DNA of 64,000 nucleotides, from the NCBI RefSeq assembly GCF_012927205.1, contig NZ_JABBGC010000001.1, forward strand, positions 1,364,001 through 1,428,000, given 5' to 3'. Position numbers and translations under genes: made by a program. The notes beneath the pieces are model-generated. The model was not told the origin of the DNA and did not search any database. It worked only from the letters and a program-made list of their open reading frames with translations. How positions within the stretch are numbered: position 1 is the stretch's first letter; each line of letters opens with the position of its first letter. The DNA is from Chitinophaga fulva. GTDB taxonomy: Bacteria; Bacteroidota; Bacteroidia; Chitinophagales; Chitinophagaceae. Of the stretch, positions 55,857 through 64,000 are shown in pieces.

Positions 55857-55887
55857 TTACTATAGTTGAATGATGATGGAAAAGCCA

Positions 55888-56301
55888 TTATTTTCCGATG
55901 GACAGGATGTACTGTACCATTTCTTTGGCATCCTCTTTAGAGACATTTGGATGCGGGAGCATGGCTACTTCACCCCAGTTACCGGAACCGCCTTTGATGA
56001 CTTTGTCGGCCAGCTTATCCACATTTTCCGGTGTGTTGGGATATTTGCCGGCGATGTCTTTCAGCGCGGGGCCGATCACCTTGATTTCTTCTTTGTGGCA
56101 GGTTTTGCAATCGCTTTGTGCCATCAGTTGCTCACCTTTGCTGGCTGGTTTGTTTGCACCCGGAGATACCATGGAAGTGTCTACGGCATTGTTTTCCTGG
56201 GTGGTCTTAGTAGTTTCTTGTTCCGCTTTTTTATCACCTCCGCCGCAAGCTGCAAAAAACAGCGCGCTTAATACAAACGGTGCCAGATACCTCTTTTTCA
56301 T
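55888..56301 (-). CDS. Small c-type cytochrome lipoprotein
   Basis: A 137-residue lipoprotein (lipobox FAAC near residue 19) with a polar Lys/Glu/Thr linker and one cytochrome c domain. The heme motif CKTCH is near residue 60 and the distal Met is probably in EVAMLPHPNVSKED near 112. The pattern CKTCHKEEIKVIGPALKDIAGKY closely resembles the cytochrome domain inside the ThuA-PQQ protein. It is a likely electron acceptor for the sugar dehydrogenase of this cluster. A 186-base repeat-rich gap separates it from the isomerase gene upstream. Confidence 0.9.
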   Translation of the reverse strand: MKKRYLAPFVLSALFFAACGGGDKKAEQETTKTTQENNAVDTSMVSPGANKPASKGEQLMAQSDCKTCHKEEIKVIGPALKDIAGKYPNTPENVDKLADKVIKGGSGNWGEVAMLPHPNVSKEDAKEMVQYILSIGK

Positions 56302-56487
56302 TTTGTGATTTTTTTATTTTGTTATTTGTTTATTTGACTGGTGTTGTGTTGTTTATATGTTTTTCCGTCTGTGTGTTATTTTTTTCGGGGGATGAATATG
56401 TTTTGTTCATTCATCCGATAGCTTTCCTTATCGATTTTGACCTGTTTCACCAAGTCAAAATATCAAAATGACTAAATATTAAAATAA
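56302..56487. other. T-rich spacer with partial palindromes
   Basis: The spacer between the isomerase and cytochrome genes has words such as TTTGTTATTTGTTTATTT near 56317 and an A-rich counterpart AAAATATCAAAATGAC near 56455. TTTTGAC/GTCAAAA forms a short hairpin near 56436-56461. Its style resembles the large palindrome at 27686. I see no gene in it; a separate promoter for the downstream genes is possible. Confidence 0.4.
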
Positions 56488-57543
56488 CTAAATGCCCAAT
56501 ACCCTTTTGTTGAACGCATCATCGGTAGCAGCGCCGGCGAAGTCGTCGAACGCTTTTTCGGTTACGCGGATGATGTGGTCTTTGATAAACGGAGCACCTT
56601 CGCGTGCACCGTCTTCCGGGTGTTTCATGCAGCATTCCCATTCCATAACGGCCCAACCGGCAAAATCGTATTGGGTGAGTTTACTGAACACGGATTTAAA
56701 ATCCACCTGTCCGTCGCCGAGGGAGCGGAACCTGCCGGGACGGTCTATCCATGCCTGGAAGCCGCCGTATACGCCGGAGCGGCCGGTGGGATTAAATTCC
56801 GCGTCTTTTACGTGGAACGCTTTTATTTTCTCGTGGTAAATATCGATATATTCCAGGTAGTTGAGGCATTGCAGCACGAAATGGCTGGGATCGTACAGGA
56901 GGCATGCCCGGGCATGGTTGCCGGTAGCCTCGAGGAAACGTTCATAGCTGGCGCCGTCGTGGAGGTCTTCGCCGGGATGTATTTCGTAACATACGTCTAC
57001 ACCGTTGGCGTCGAACTCGTTGAGGATGGGCAGCCAGCGTTTGGCCAGTTCAGCGAAACCTGCTTCTACCAGTCCTGCCGGCCGTTGTGGCCAGGGGTAC
57101 ATAGCCGGCGCCCACAGCAGCGCACCACTGAAAGTGGCGTGTGCATTGAGGCCGAGGTTACGGCTGGCTTTGGCCGCATATTTCAGCTGGTCCACGGCCC
57201 ACTCGGTGCGGGCCTGGATATTATTGTGGTACTGTGCCGGCGCGAAACCGTCGAACATCTCCGTGAAAGCGGGGTTCACGGCTACCAGCTGGCCCTGCAG
57301 GTGGGTGCTCAGCTCTGTGATCTCCAGGCCTGCAGCGTTTACAATACCTTTTATTTCGTCTGCGTAGGTTTTACTTTCGGCGGCCTTTTGCAGGTCTATC
57401 AGGCGGGTGTCCCAGCTGGGGATCTGTACGCCTTTGAAGCCGATGGAGGCAGCCCATTCGCAGATGGATTTCAGGCTGTTGAATGGCGCTTCATCTCCCA
57501 TGAACTGCGCCAGGAATATACCAGGACCTTTGATTGTTTTCAT
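56488..57543 (-). CDS. Xylose-isomerase-like sugar isomerase/epimerase
   Basis: A 351-residue TIM-barrel protein of the sugar phosphate isomerase/epimerase group. There is no signal peptide, so it is cytoplasmic. Metal-site residues show in CYEIHPGEDLHDG near 190-202, LYDPSHFVLQ near 218, AFHVKDAEFN near 240 and WAVMEWECCMKHPEDGA near 300. It starts 27 bases after the stop of the Gfo/Idh gene and is surely co-transcribed with it. In such clusters the isomerase acts on keto sugars made by the oxidoreductase. The exact substrate is unknown. Confidence 0.92.
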   Translation of the reverse strand: MKTIKGPGIFLAQFMGDEAPFNSLKSICEWAASIGFKGVQIPSWDTRLIDLQKAAESKTYADEIKGIVNAAGLEITELSTHLQGQLVAVNPAFTEMFDGFAPAQYHNNIQARTEWAVDQLKYAAKASRNLGLNAHATFSGALLWAPAMYPWPQRPAGLVEAGFAELAKRWLPILNEFDANGVDVCYEIHPGEDLHDGASYERFLEATGNHARACLLYDPSHFVLQCLNYLEYIDIYHEKIKAFHVKDAEFNPTGRSGVYGGFQAWIDRPGRFRSLGDGQVDFKSVFSKLTQYDFAGWAVMEWECCMKHPEDGAREGAPFIKDHIIRVTEKAFDDFAGAATDDAFNKRVLGI

Positions 57544-57570
57544 ATAGTCGTACTTGTTATCGGTGGTATA

Positions 57571-58740
57571 TTAAATGTCAAAATTTGTCCATTTGGCATC
57601 GCTTTGTGAGGAGCGCACCACATTATCGATGAACGCCATGCCACGCACGCCATCCGCTACGCTGGGGAAGTCGAGCGACTCCGGTGACGGCTGTACGCCG
57701 TCAATTTTGGCGGAGAGGGTTTGTGCGAAGTTGCGGTACAGGTTACCGAAAGCTTCCAGGTATCCTTCCGGATGACCGCCCGGGGTGCGGGTATTGTGGG
57801 TCATGTAGGAGGACTGGAAGGTGTAACCACCGCCGGCACGATAGACTTCTGTGGGTTTATCGAGCCATTTCACCAGCAGGGTGTTCGGTTCGTGTTGTGC
57901 CCATTCGAGGCCGCCTTTTTCTCCGTATATGCGGATTTTCAGGGCGTTTTCCTCGCCGGCAGCTACCTGGGAGGCCATCAGCACACCCGCAGCGCCGTTG
58001 TCGAAGCGCAGCAGCACGGCCCCGTCATCATCGAGGGCGCGGCCAGGCACCATAATGTTCAGGTCGGCGCACAGTTTTTCAATTTTAGCACCGCTGATAT
58101 ATTCAGCCAGATTGGCGGCGTGGGTACCGATATCGCCCATCGCGCCGGCCTTACCGGATTTTTTAGGATCTGTTCTCCAGGCTGCCTGTGCATTGCCTTC
58201 CCGCTCACTCATTTTGCTGAGCCATCCCTGCGGATATTCTACCCATACTTTACGGATTTTACCGAGCGCGCCGTCTTTTACCATCTGGCGGGCCTGTTTT
58301 ACCATTGGGTAGCCGGTGTAGGTGTGGGTGAGCAACAGGGTGAGACCGGTAGCTTCCACTTTGGCCTGCAGTTGTTTGGCTTCTTCCAGGGAGAAAGTGA
58401 TCGGTTTTTCGATCACTACGTTGAAGCCCAGGTCCAGCGCCATCATGGCTGGTTCAAAGTGAGCGAAGTTAGGAGTGACGATGGTCACGAAATCGAGGCG
58501 CTTGTCGGCCGGCATAGCGGCTTCTTTCTGAAGCATGGTTTTGAAATCGAGGTAAGTGCGTTCCGGATCGAGGAACAGCATTTTACCGGATTCCAGGGCT
58601 ACTTCGTTGTTGATGCTGAGCGCACCGGCTACCAGCTCTATCAGGCCGTCCATATTGGCGGCAATACGGTGAATAGCGCCAATAAAGGCATCTTTTCCAC
58701 CGCCGATCATTCCCATTCTTAACTTACGGTTCATCTTCAA
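57571..58740 (-). CDS. Gfo/Idh/MocA family NAD(P)-dependent oxidoreductase
   Basis: A 389-residue cytoplasmic enzyme. The Rossmann fold opens with MGMIGGGKDAFIGAIHR (about 9-25). The family's EKPI motif (VVIEKPITFSLEEAKQL) is near 111-127, and GDIGTHAANLAEYISG near 208-223 supplies the active-site His. It oxidises or reduces a sugar hydroxyl, often at C3. It is the first gene of the cluster that runs to 50812. It may work with the ThuA and DUF1080 proteins, which handle 3-keto products. Confidence 0.93.
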   Translation of the reverse strand: MKMNRKLRMGMIGGGKDAFIGAIHRIAANMDGLIELVAGALSINNEVALESGKMLFLDPERTYLDFKTMLQKEAAMPADKRLDFVTIVTPNFAHFEPAMMALDLGFNVVIEKPITFSLEEAKQLQAKVEATGLTLLLTHTYTGYPMVKQARQMVKDGALGKIRKVWVEYPQGWLSKMSEREGNAQAAWRTDPKKSGKAGAMGDIGTHAANLAEYISGAKIEKLCADLNIMVPGRALDDDGAVLLRFDNGAAGVLMASQVAAGEENALKIRIYGEKGGLEWAQHEPNTLLVKWLDKPTEVYRAGGGYTFQSSYMTHNTRTPGGHPEGYLEAFGNLYRNFAQTLSAKIDGVQPSPESLDFPSVADGVRGMAFIDNVVRSSQSDAKWTNFDI

Positions 58741-59210
58741 AAAATTATTTAGGTTTCGTGGTTTTAGTTTAAAATCGCGTTGTGCCTGGGCTGTGCCGGA
58801 TCAAAAGGCAAGATAGCAGCTACAGACAATATTTGGGTACCGTCCATAACATTTAATCTGCGTGCATGTTTCCCGGAACAGGTATTAGCGGAGAGCATAT
58901 GACAACCGGCTGAAGTGGTGGTCATCGTGGCATTCCCGGCTATCACTGGTCGGAGGAAAACGGCAGTGCTCCGGAGGAGAGCCCTGACATTACAATCACG
59001 GACAAACAGCGCTCAGGCTGTATCTGGTTCGTCATAACGTGGAAGTTTATAATTTAAGAATAACGGCTTTAAAGCCATTAAATTTATAAAAAGTATTTAC
59101 ATATTTTCATCTTTTGACCGTTGGAACGGCATTTTTTTTGAAAATTTCCTTTTCGCCCTGTAATGGGTTATCTTAGCTCCCACTTATGCCTTTCTGACGT
59201 TTATTTTTTT
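58741..59210. other. Divergent promoter region with a central dyad
   Basis: About 470 bases between the Gfo/Idh gene and an ECF sigma gene. GGCTTTAAAGCC (59065-59076) is a perfect 12-bp palindrome, flanked by TTATAATTT (from 59048) and AAATTTATAA (to about 59090), which extend the dyad imperfectly. TTTG at 59113 and a TTTTTTTG at 59133 form a weak promoter-like pair before the sigma gene. I see no gene here; a 60-codon minus-strand frame looks random. Confidence 0.4.
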
Positions 59211-59810
59211 ATGATTAGCGGGTTATACAGCGAAGAGGTGTTGCAGGGCTTGCAAGCCAGAGACCGTGCGGTATTTGCCCGGGTATACGAACATTTTTAC
59301 CCCCTCCTTTTTGCTACCGCCCGGAAATACCTGGGAGAACGGGAGCAGGCCGAGGAAGTGGTCCAGGATGTTTTTCTCCGTTTATGGGAGAAGGACTTTG
59401 CCCTGGAACATGCTGCTGCGCTGAAAAGTTACCTTTTCCGCGCTGTTATCAATCAGTGTATCAATCATCTGCAGCGTAACCGGCTGTTAGAAACACACCA
59501 TAATACCATCAGGTATTTACAGGAAGAAAGTTACCTCTGCACTTTCCTGGAAGAACAGGAACTGCGGGAGCGGATACACTATGCTGTGGAACGTTTGCCG
59601 GAACAGTGCCGGCGTATCTTCAAGTTAAGCCGCTACAAAGGGCTCAGGAATGCGGAAATCGCCCATGAACTGCAACTGTCTGTAAAAACGGTGGAGAACC
59701 AGATGACCATCGCGCTCCGGCAGCTCAAAGCAGCTTTGCTGGACCCACCGGAAAAACCTATATCGGCTGCCGACCGGTTAAAGCTACTGCTGTGGCTTGT
59801 TTCAGTCTGA
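59211..59810 (+). CDS. ECF-type RNA polymerase sigma factor, second locus
   Basis: About 199 residues from ATG 59211 (MISGLYSEEVLQGLQARDRAVF); an ATG 48 bases upstream adds a residue run unlike the family. Region 2 (about 20-85) reads FARVYEHFYPLLFATARKYL and AEEVVQDVFLRLWEKD. Region 4 (about 130-180) reads RLPEQCRRIFKLSRYKGLRN followed by a LSVKTVENQMTIALRQL helix-turn-helix. FecR and an STN-bearing SusC follow on the same strand. It is clearly homologous to, but diverged from, the sigma factor at 35.9 kb, so each locus has its own signalling line. Confidence 0.92.
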   Translation: MISGLYSEEVLQGLQARDRAVFARVYEHFYPLLFATARKYLGEREQAEEVVQDVFLRLWEKDFALEHAAALKSYLFRAVINQCINHLQRNRLLETHHNTIRYLQEESYLCTFLEEQELRERIHYAVERLPEQCRRIFKLSRYKGLRNAEIAHELQLSVKTVENQMTIALRQLKAALLDPPEKPISAADRLKLLLWLVSV

Positions 59811-59901
59811 AAATATTAAAATCTGAAAATTTTCAAATTTCTTTTGGGGGTAGGCTTTTGCTGATTTGTCTCAGCTTAAAAGCGCATCCTTTTTTCGTAA
59901 G

Positions 59902-60891
59902 ATGACCAAACCAACCGATCATTATTCTTTTATCCTTTTGTGCCTGCAGTCGCCGGAGGATGAGGCATTACAGGCACAACTGGCATCCTGGCTGGCTGCT
60001 GACGCCGCGCACCGGGAACTATACAGACAGGTCTGCCTGCTATGGGAGCAGGCGCCCCATGCCGCTTTTTTTGAAGAGGCCGATGCGCCTGCTGCTACCG
60101 CCAGGTTTCTGCAGCTGCTGGACCAAACCCAGGCCGCAACGCCGGTAGTACCACTCATCACTGCCCGCCGCCGCTGGTGGCCTGCCGCCGCTGCTGTATT
60201 GCTGATAGCCGTGGCTGCCGGATGGTGGCAATATTCACGCACCCGCGTACAGTGGATCGCCAAAACTACCACCGACCATCCCGATTCCGTATTGCTGGCC
60301 GACGGCTCTAAAATCTACCTGAACAAACAGGCAACCATCAAATACCCGGCTACTTTCAAAGGAGCGGAAAGAAAAGTGGAACTAATAGCAGGGGAAGCTT
60401 TTTTTGATATTACCACTAATCCCGTGTATCCCTTTACTGTAGTGAGCGGCCCGGCAGAGATCCATGTGCTGGGTACCTCCTTCAACGTAAAGGCGGTCAA
60501 TACCACCATACAGGTATATGTGCTCACCGGCAGCGTGGCCGTGGCGCATCAGCAACATTCCCTCCGTTTGCAGGCCGGCCAGGGCGCCTCCTGCAATACC
60601 CGCACCGGGGAAATAAAAGTGGACTCCACTGCCGGTAACAACCAGCTGGCATGGCGTACCCGGGAGCTGCAGTTTACAGATACCTCCCTGCAAGCTGTAT
60701 GCGAAACCCTTTCCAATGCCTACGGGGTGACCATGGTGCTCGACCCGGCCATCAGCAAGGAACGTAAGCTCAACGCCAATTTCAGCAATAAAACTTTACC
60801 GGATATATTACAAACACTGACTGCTTTATATGATTATCAATTTGAACAACTGAACGACACGATATATGTGCACTTGCCCATCAAAAGATAG
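59902..60891 (+). CDS. FecR-family anti-sigma factor, second locus
   Basis: About 329 residues from ATG 59902 (MTKPTDHYSFILLCLQS); a TTG 12 codons earlier is possible. One membrane helix lies near 89-107 (WWPAAAAVLLIAVAAGWWQ). The periplasmic FecR domain has DHPDSVLLADGSKIYLNKQA near 120-140 and HVLGTSFNVKAV near 190, followed by the C-terminal module (about 255-329, LSNAYGVTMVLDPAI). It links the sigma factor upstream to the STN domain of the SusC downstream. The N-terminal sigma-binding part is unusually rich in Ala and Glu. Confidence 0.92.
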   Translation: MTKPTDHYSFILLCLQSPEDEALQAQLASWLAADAAHRELYRQVCLLWEQAPHAAFFEEADAPAATARFLQLLDQTQAATPVVPLITARRRWWPAAAAVLLIAVAAGWWQYSRTRVQWIAKTTTDHPDSVLLADGSKIYLNKQATIKYPATFKGAERKVELIAGEAFFDITTNPVYPFTVVSGPAEIHVLGTSFNVKAVNTTIQVYVLTGSVAVAHQQHSLRLQAGQGASCNTRTGEIKVDSTAGNNQLAWRTRELQFTDTSLQAVCETLSNAYGVTMVLDPAISKERKLNANFSNKTLPDILQTLTALYDYQFEQLNDTIYVHLPIKR

Positions 60892-60951
60892 CGCATAAGA
60901 ACCATCATTACCAACCAAAATGCTTTAGCCAAAAGCTAAAACGCCTTAGCC

Positions 60952-63900
60952 ATGAGTAAAAATTATCTACGGTACATCACCCGTTGCGGGATCCGTATGT
61001 ACTGCCCCCTGGCAATGGCTGCCATTCTCCTGTCGGCCTGGCCGGCAAGAGCACAGGATACTTCTCCGCTGAACCGGAAAGTGACTGTGAAAGCCAATAA
61101 CCAACCTATAGCTGTTGTACTGTCAGAGATCGAAAAACAAACCAATCTGAACTTTGTGTACGATGGTAGCCAGATCAACAGGGCCCAGGCTGTCACCATC
61201 CGGGCCAATGATGCGGCATTAAAGAATGTGCTGCACGATATTTTCAGTGATGACGTACAGTATACGATTGTAGGCAACCAGGTGATCGTGAAAAGCGCGC
61301 CTGCCCGTGTAGCTGTCTCCGTGACCGTAGGCCGCATGGAACAACAGGACCAGAGCATCCGCCTCCGCGGCTCCGTGTCCCTGCGTGACAGCAAAGGGAA
61401 TCTGCAACAGATACCAGGCGTCACCATCAGGGTGAAAGGGAAACCATTGGGCACACATACAGATGCCGCCGGGAAATTTGAAATCACTGTTACAGCGAAT
61501 GATGTGCTGGTCGTTTCATTCGTCGGCTACAAAACGGTGGAAATGCCCGTGAAAGGCGCTTCCAATATCATTCTCGACGAAGACGCTTCTAAAATAAAAG
61601 AAGTGGTGGTAACGGGCATCTATGAACGAACAAAAGAAAGTTTCACCGGGTCTGCATCTACCTATACTGCTAAAGAACTGAAACAGATAGGCAACCAGAA
61701 CGTCATCCAGAGCCTCCGCTCCCTCGACCCCGCCTTTACGGTGTACGAAAATAACCTGATGGGATCCAATCCTAACGTTATGCCCAACCTGGAGATACGC
61801 GGTAAAACCAGCGTGCTGGGGATGAAAGAACAGTTTAGTACAGATCCTAACCAACCGCTGTTCATCCTCGATGGTTTTGAAACCAATCTGCGTACCATCG
61901 TAGACCTGGACATCAACCGCGTGGAAAGCGTGACCATCCTGAAGGATGCGGCATCCACCGCTATCTACGGCGCCAAAGCCGCTAACGGCGTAATCGTTAT
62001 CGAAACGAAAAAACCGAAACCCGGTGAACTGCGGGTGTACTATACCACCGATAACAGCATCACCATCCCCGATCTTCATGATTATAACCTGATGGATGCC
62101 GCGGAAAAGCTGGAGTTTGAACGTATTTCCGGCAGGTTCCGGCTCAATGAAGGGTTTGAAACAAACCAGACACGGCAAAAGGAACTGGAAATGGTCTATA
62201 GTGAACGGCTGGCAGAGGTAAAACGCGGCGTTAATACCTACTGGCTCAGTGAGCCGGTCCGTACCGGCTTTACCACCGGGCATTCCCTTTATGCAGAGGG
62301 CGGCGACAACCAGATGCGCTACAGCGTAGGCCTGAACTACAAAAAGATCAACGGCGCCATGAAGGGCTCCGGCCGTGATATCGGTGGTGCCAACGTGAAA
62401 CTGGTATATCGCAGGAAAAAACTCAGCTTTAATAATAACCTGTCGCTTAACTTTTTTACCGCGAAAGAATCGCCCTATGGCTCCTTTCAGGACTTTGCAC
62501 AAGCGAGCCCCTATTATCGCAAACGCGATATAAACGGTAATCTGCAGCCCTACCTCGAACTAAGGGCCAATACCGCCTCTTCCGGTACCGATACTACTAC
62601 CAACCCGTTATGGAACGCCTCCATCGGTAACTCTAATGTTACCCGCAACTTCTCCGTGGTCAATAACTTCATGGCGGAATGGGAACTTAATCAGGATTTT
62701 CGGGTAAGAGGCCGCCTGGGCATTACGAAAGAAGAGAGCAAACAGGAAATATTCCTGGATGCCCGTCACACGCAGTTTGCAAAAAAAGTACCTACGGAAA
62801 GAGGTAGCTTTTCCGGTTCTCAAACGTCTGTTTTTAACTATGATGGTGAAATAACCGGTATCTATGGTAAACTGATTAAAGACCGTCATCAGATCAACGC
62901 GGTGGCTGGCTGGAAGTTCCAGCAGTTCCGGAATACCGGCGACGGTTATACGGTGATTGGCTTGCCGCCGGGTATATCGTCGCCAGCCTTCGCTGCCGGT
63001 TATCCTGCCAGTGGTAAATCCACCTCTTCGGAAGCCACCACCCGCAGTACCAGCGCCTACCTCAATGCCGGCTATATGCTGGATGAGCGTTATATGGCTG
63101 ATGTGAATTTCCGGCTGGATGGTTCCTCTGTGTTTGGGTCCAATCAATTCTTTACCACTTCCTGGTCTGTTGGTTTGTCCTGGAACCTGCATAAAGAGCC
63201 GATGCTGGCGGAACTGAGCTGGATCAACTTCCTGAAATTACGTGGTTCCATTGGTACGCCGGGCAACCAGAATTTTTCTACCTACCAGTCGTTTACCACT
63301 TACCGTTATAATACCACTGCTGTCAATGATTTTGGTGTAGGGGCGATCATCGATGCCTTTGGCAATCCCAACCTGTTATGGCAGAAAACCTTCGACAAAA
63401 ACATAGGCGCCGATGTAGTATTGCTGAATAATCGCCTGCGGTTGAACATCGATGTGTATAACCGTGTCACCGATCCGCTGGTGGCCCAGATCAGCCTGCC
63501 TTCTTCTGTGGGTGCCACTACTTACATGACCAATCTTGGCAAACAGGTGGGCAATGGTTACAACTTTATGTTCAGTGTGTCACCCTGGTACAAGCCTGAG
63601 GAGCGTATCAACTGGAGCGTCAATTTCTCTGCGAAGCACGAAAATGCACGTTATGACAACATGGGTAACAGCCTCGATGTGCTCAATAAAGAGAACCGCA
63701 CCAAAAACCTGGAACGCTACTACGATGGTGGTAGTCCCACTGCTATCTGGGCGGTGCGTTCCGCCGGCATCGATCCCGGTACCGGAAGGGAAGTGCTGAT
63801 CAAAAAAGATGGTACCCTGACGTTGAATTATGATGCTGCCGACGAAGTAGTAGTCGGTGATGGCCGTCCCAAACTGGAAGGCATCGCCGGTACCAACTTC

Positions 63901-64000
63901 AGCTATAAAGGGTTTATGTTGGGCATCTACCTGCGTTACCGCATGGGGGCCGATGTCTTTAATAATGCACTGTATGATAAAGTGGAGAATATTAATTCCA
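60952..64000 (+). CDS. SusC/RagA transporter with STN domain, 3' end outside window
   Basis: An open frame from ATG 60952 runs off the right edge (about 1016 codons). It has a signal peptide (about 1-37, ending WPARAQD), an STN domain (about 40-120, VVLSEIEKQTNLNFVYDGS), a carboxypeptidase-like domain (about 140-220), and a plug whose signature ILKDAASTAIYGAKAANGVI lies near 327-346. The visible barrel continues to DVFNNALYDKVENIN. A short stem (TTTAGC/GCTAAA) precedes the start codon. The ECF and FecR genes upstream make this the receptor of a second surface-signalling locus; a SusD gene is expected beyond the edge. Confidence 0.94.
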   Translation, partial: MSKNYLRYITRCGIRMYCPLAMAAILLSAWPARAQDTSPLNRKVTVKANNQPIAVVLSEIEKQTNLNFVYDGSQINRAQAVTIRANDAALKNVLHDIFSDDVQYTIVGNQVIVKSAPARVAVSVTVGRMEQQDQSIRLRGSVSLRDSKGNLQQIPGVTIRVKGKPLGTHTDAAGKFEITVTANDVLVVSFVGYKTVEMPVKGASNIILDEDASKIKEVVVTGIYERTKESFTGSASTYTAKELKQIGNQNVIQSLRSLDPAFTVYENNLMGSNPNVMPNLEIRGKTSVLGMKEQFSTDPNQPLFILDGFETNLRTIVDLDINRVESVTILKDAASTAIYGAKAANGVIVIETKKPKPGELRVYYTTDNSITIPDLHDYNLMDAAEKLEFERISGRFRLNEGFETNQTRQKELEMVYSERLAEVKRGVNTYWLSEPVRTGFTTGHSLYAEGGDNQMRYSVGLNYKKINGAMKGSGRDIGGANVKLVYRRKKLSFNNNLSLNFFTAKESPYGSFQDFAQASPYYRKRDINGNLQPYLELRANTASSGTDTTTNPLWNASIGNSNVTRNFSVVNNFMAEWELNQDFRVRGRLGITKEESKQEIFLDARHTQFAKKVPTERGSFSGSQTSVFNYDGEITGIYGKLIKDRHQINAVAGWKFQQFRNTGDGYTVIGLPPGISSPAFAAGYPASGKSTSSEATTRSTSAYLNAGYMLDERYMADVNFRLDGSSVFGSNQFFTTSWSVGLSWNLHKEPMLAELSWINFLKLRGSIGTPGNQNFSTYQSFTTYRYNTTAVNDFGVGAIIDAFGNPNLLWQKTFDKNIGADVVLLNNRLRLNIDVYNRVTDPLVAQISLPSSVGATTYMTNLGKQVGNGYNFMFSVSPWYKPEERINWSVNFSAKHENARYDNMGNSLDVLNKENRTKNLERYYDGGSPTAIWAVRSAGIDPGTGREVLIKKDGTLTLNYDAADEVVVGDGRPKLEGIAGTNFSYKGFMLGIYLRYRMGADVFNNALYDKVENINS

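Noticed and set aside
58764-58946. A 60-codon minus-strand frame before the Gfo/Idh gene
   Set aside because: Composition and lack of any motif suggest a chance frame in a promoter region.
1-64000. tRNA, rRNA or riboswitch genes
   Set aside because: I looked through the intergenic gaps for cloverleaf ends, CCA tails and known leader cores and found none I could support.

Overview
The window looks like chromosome from a free-living Bacteroidota, most plausibly Chitinophagaceae and probably Chitinophaga or a close relative. This rests on three SusC/SusD-type loci, two ECF sigma/FecR pairs feeding SusC proteins with an STN domain, many outer-membrane lipoproteins, the Bacteroidota-restricted DUF6048/DUF6452 pair, starts that lack Shine-Dalgarno sequences, several TAnnTTTG -7 elements, and roughly balanced base composition. 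I could run no search, so family names come from recognised motifs and domain order. I see no tRNA, rRNA, CRISPR array, integrase or intact insertion sequence.

Layout. 1-4.8 kb: the tail of an unrecognised gene, then a TonB-dependent receptor and a beta-helix-like lipoprotein behind a promoter with 11-bp direct repeats that resemble PHO boxes. 4.8-8.5 kb: a minus-strand cluster (Cys-rich small protein, outer-membrane barrel with a CDICGC N-terminus, MbnP-like lipoprotein, YHS lipoprotein, di-heme MauG/MbnH-like peroxidase) that looks like a periplasmic copper-handling module. 8.7-12.7 kb: M13 peptidase, a small membrane protein, rarA. 12.7-27.6 kb: pbpC and a thioester alpha-2-macroglobulin, normally neighbours, are here about 6.9 kb apart. 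The space between them holds an AT-rich YhcG-family PDDEXK protein, a SusCD pair and the wreck of a LysR-type regulator. 27.8-35.5 kb: housekeeping genes (ModF-like ABC protein, ElaA-like acetyltransferase, DUF6048/DUF6452, uvrA, fabF).

35.9-43.2 kb: a complete ECF sigma - FecR - SusC(STN) - SusD transport locus. 43.3-50.7 kb: a fatty acid desaturase, then a LacI regulator with two GH92 alpha-mannosidases downstream; operator-like TTTCCGG boxes lie in front of both the regulator and the enzymes. 50.8-58.7 kb: a minus-strand cluster (Gfo/Idh/MocA oxidoreductase, sugar isomerase/epimerase, small cytochrome c, DUF1080 protein, ThuA protein, and an 1135-residue ThuA-PQQ dehydrogenase-PKD-cytochrome c protein) that fits oxidative (3-keto) sugar breakdown with periplasmic electron transfer. 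59.2-64 kb: a second ECF sigma - FecR - SusC(STN) locus, cut by the window end.

The main themes are TonB-dependent uptake switched by cell-surface signalling, mannoside and keto-sugar breakdown, and periplasmic metal/redox chemistry. The best leads are the copper module, the PHO-like promoter, the split pbpC/macroglobulin pair with its dead LysR gene, the LacI operator cluster and the multi-domain ThuA protein.
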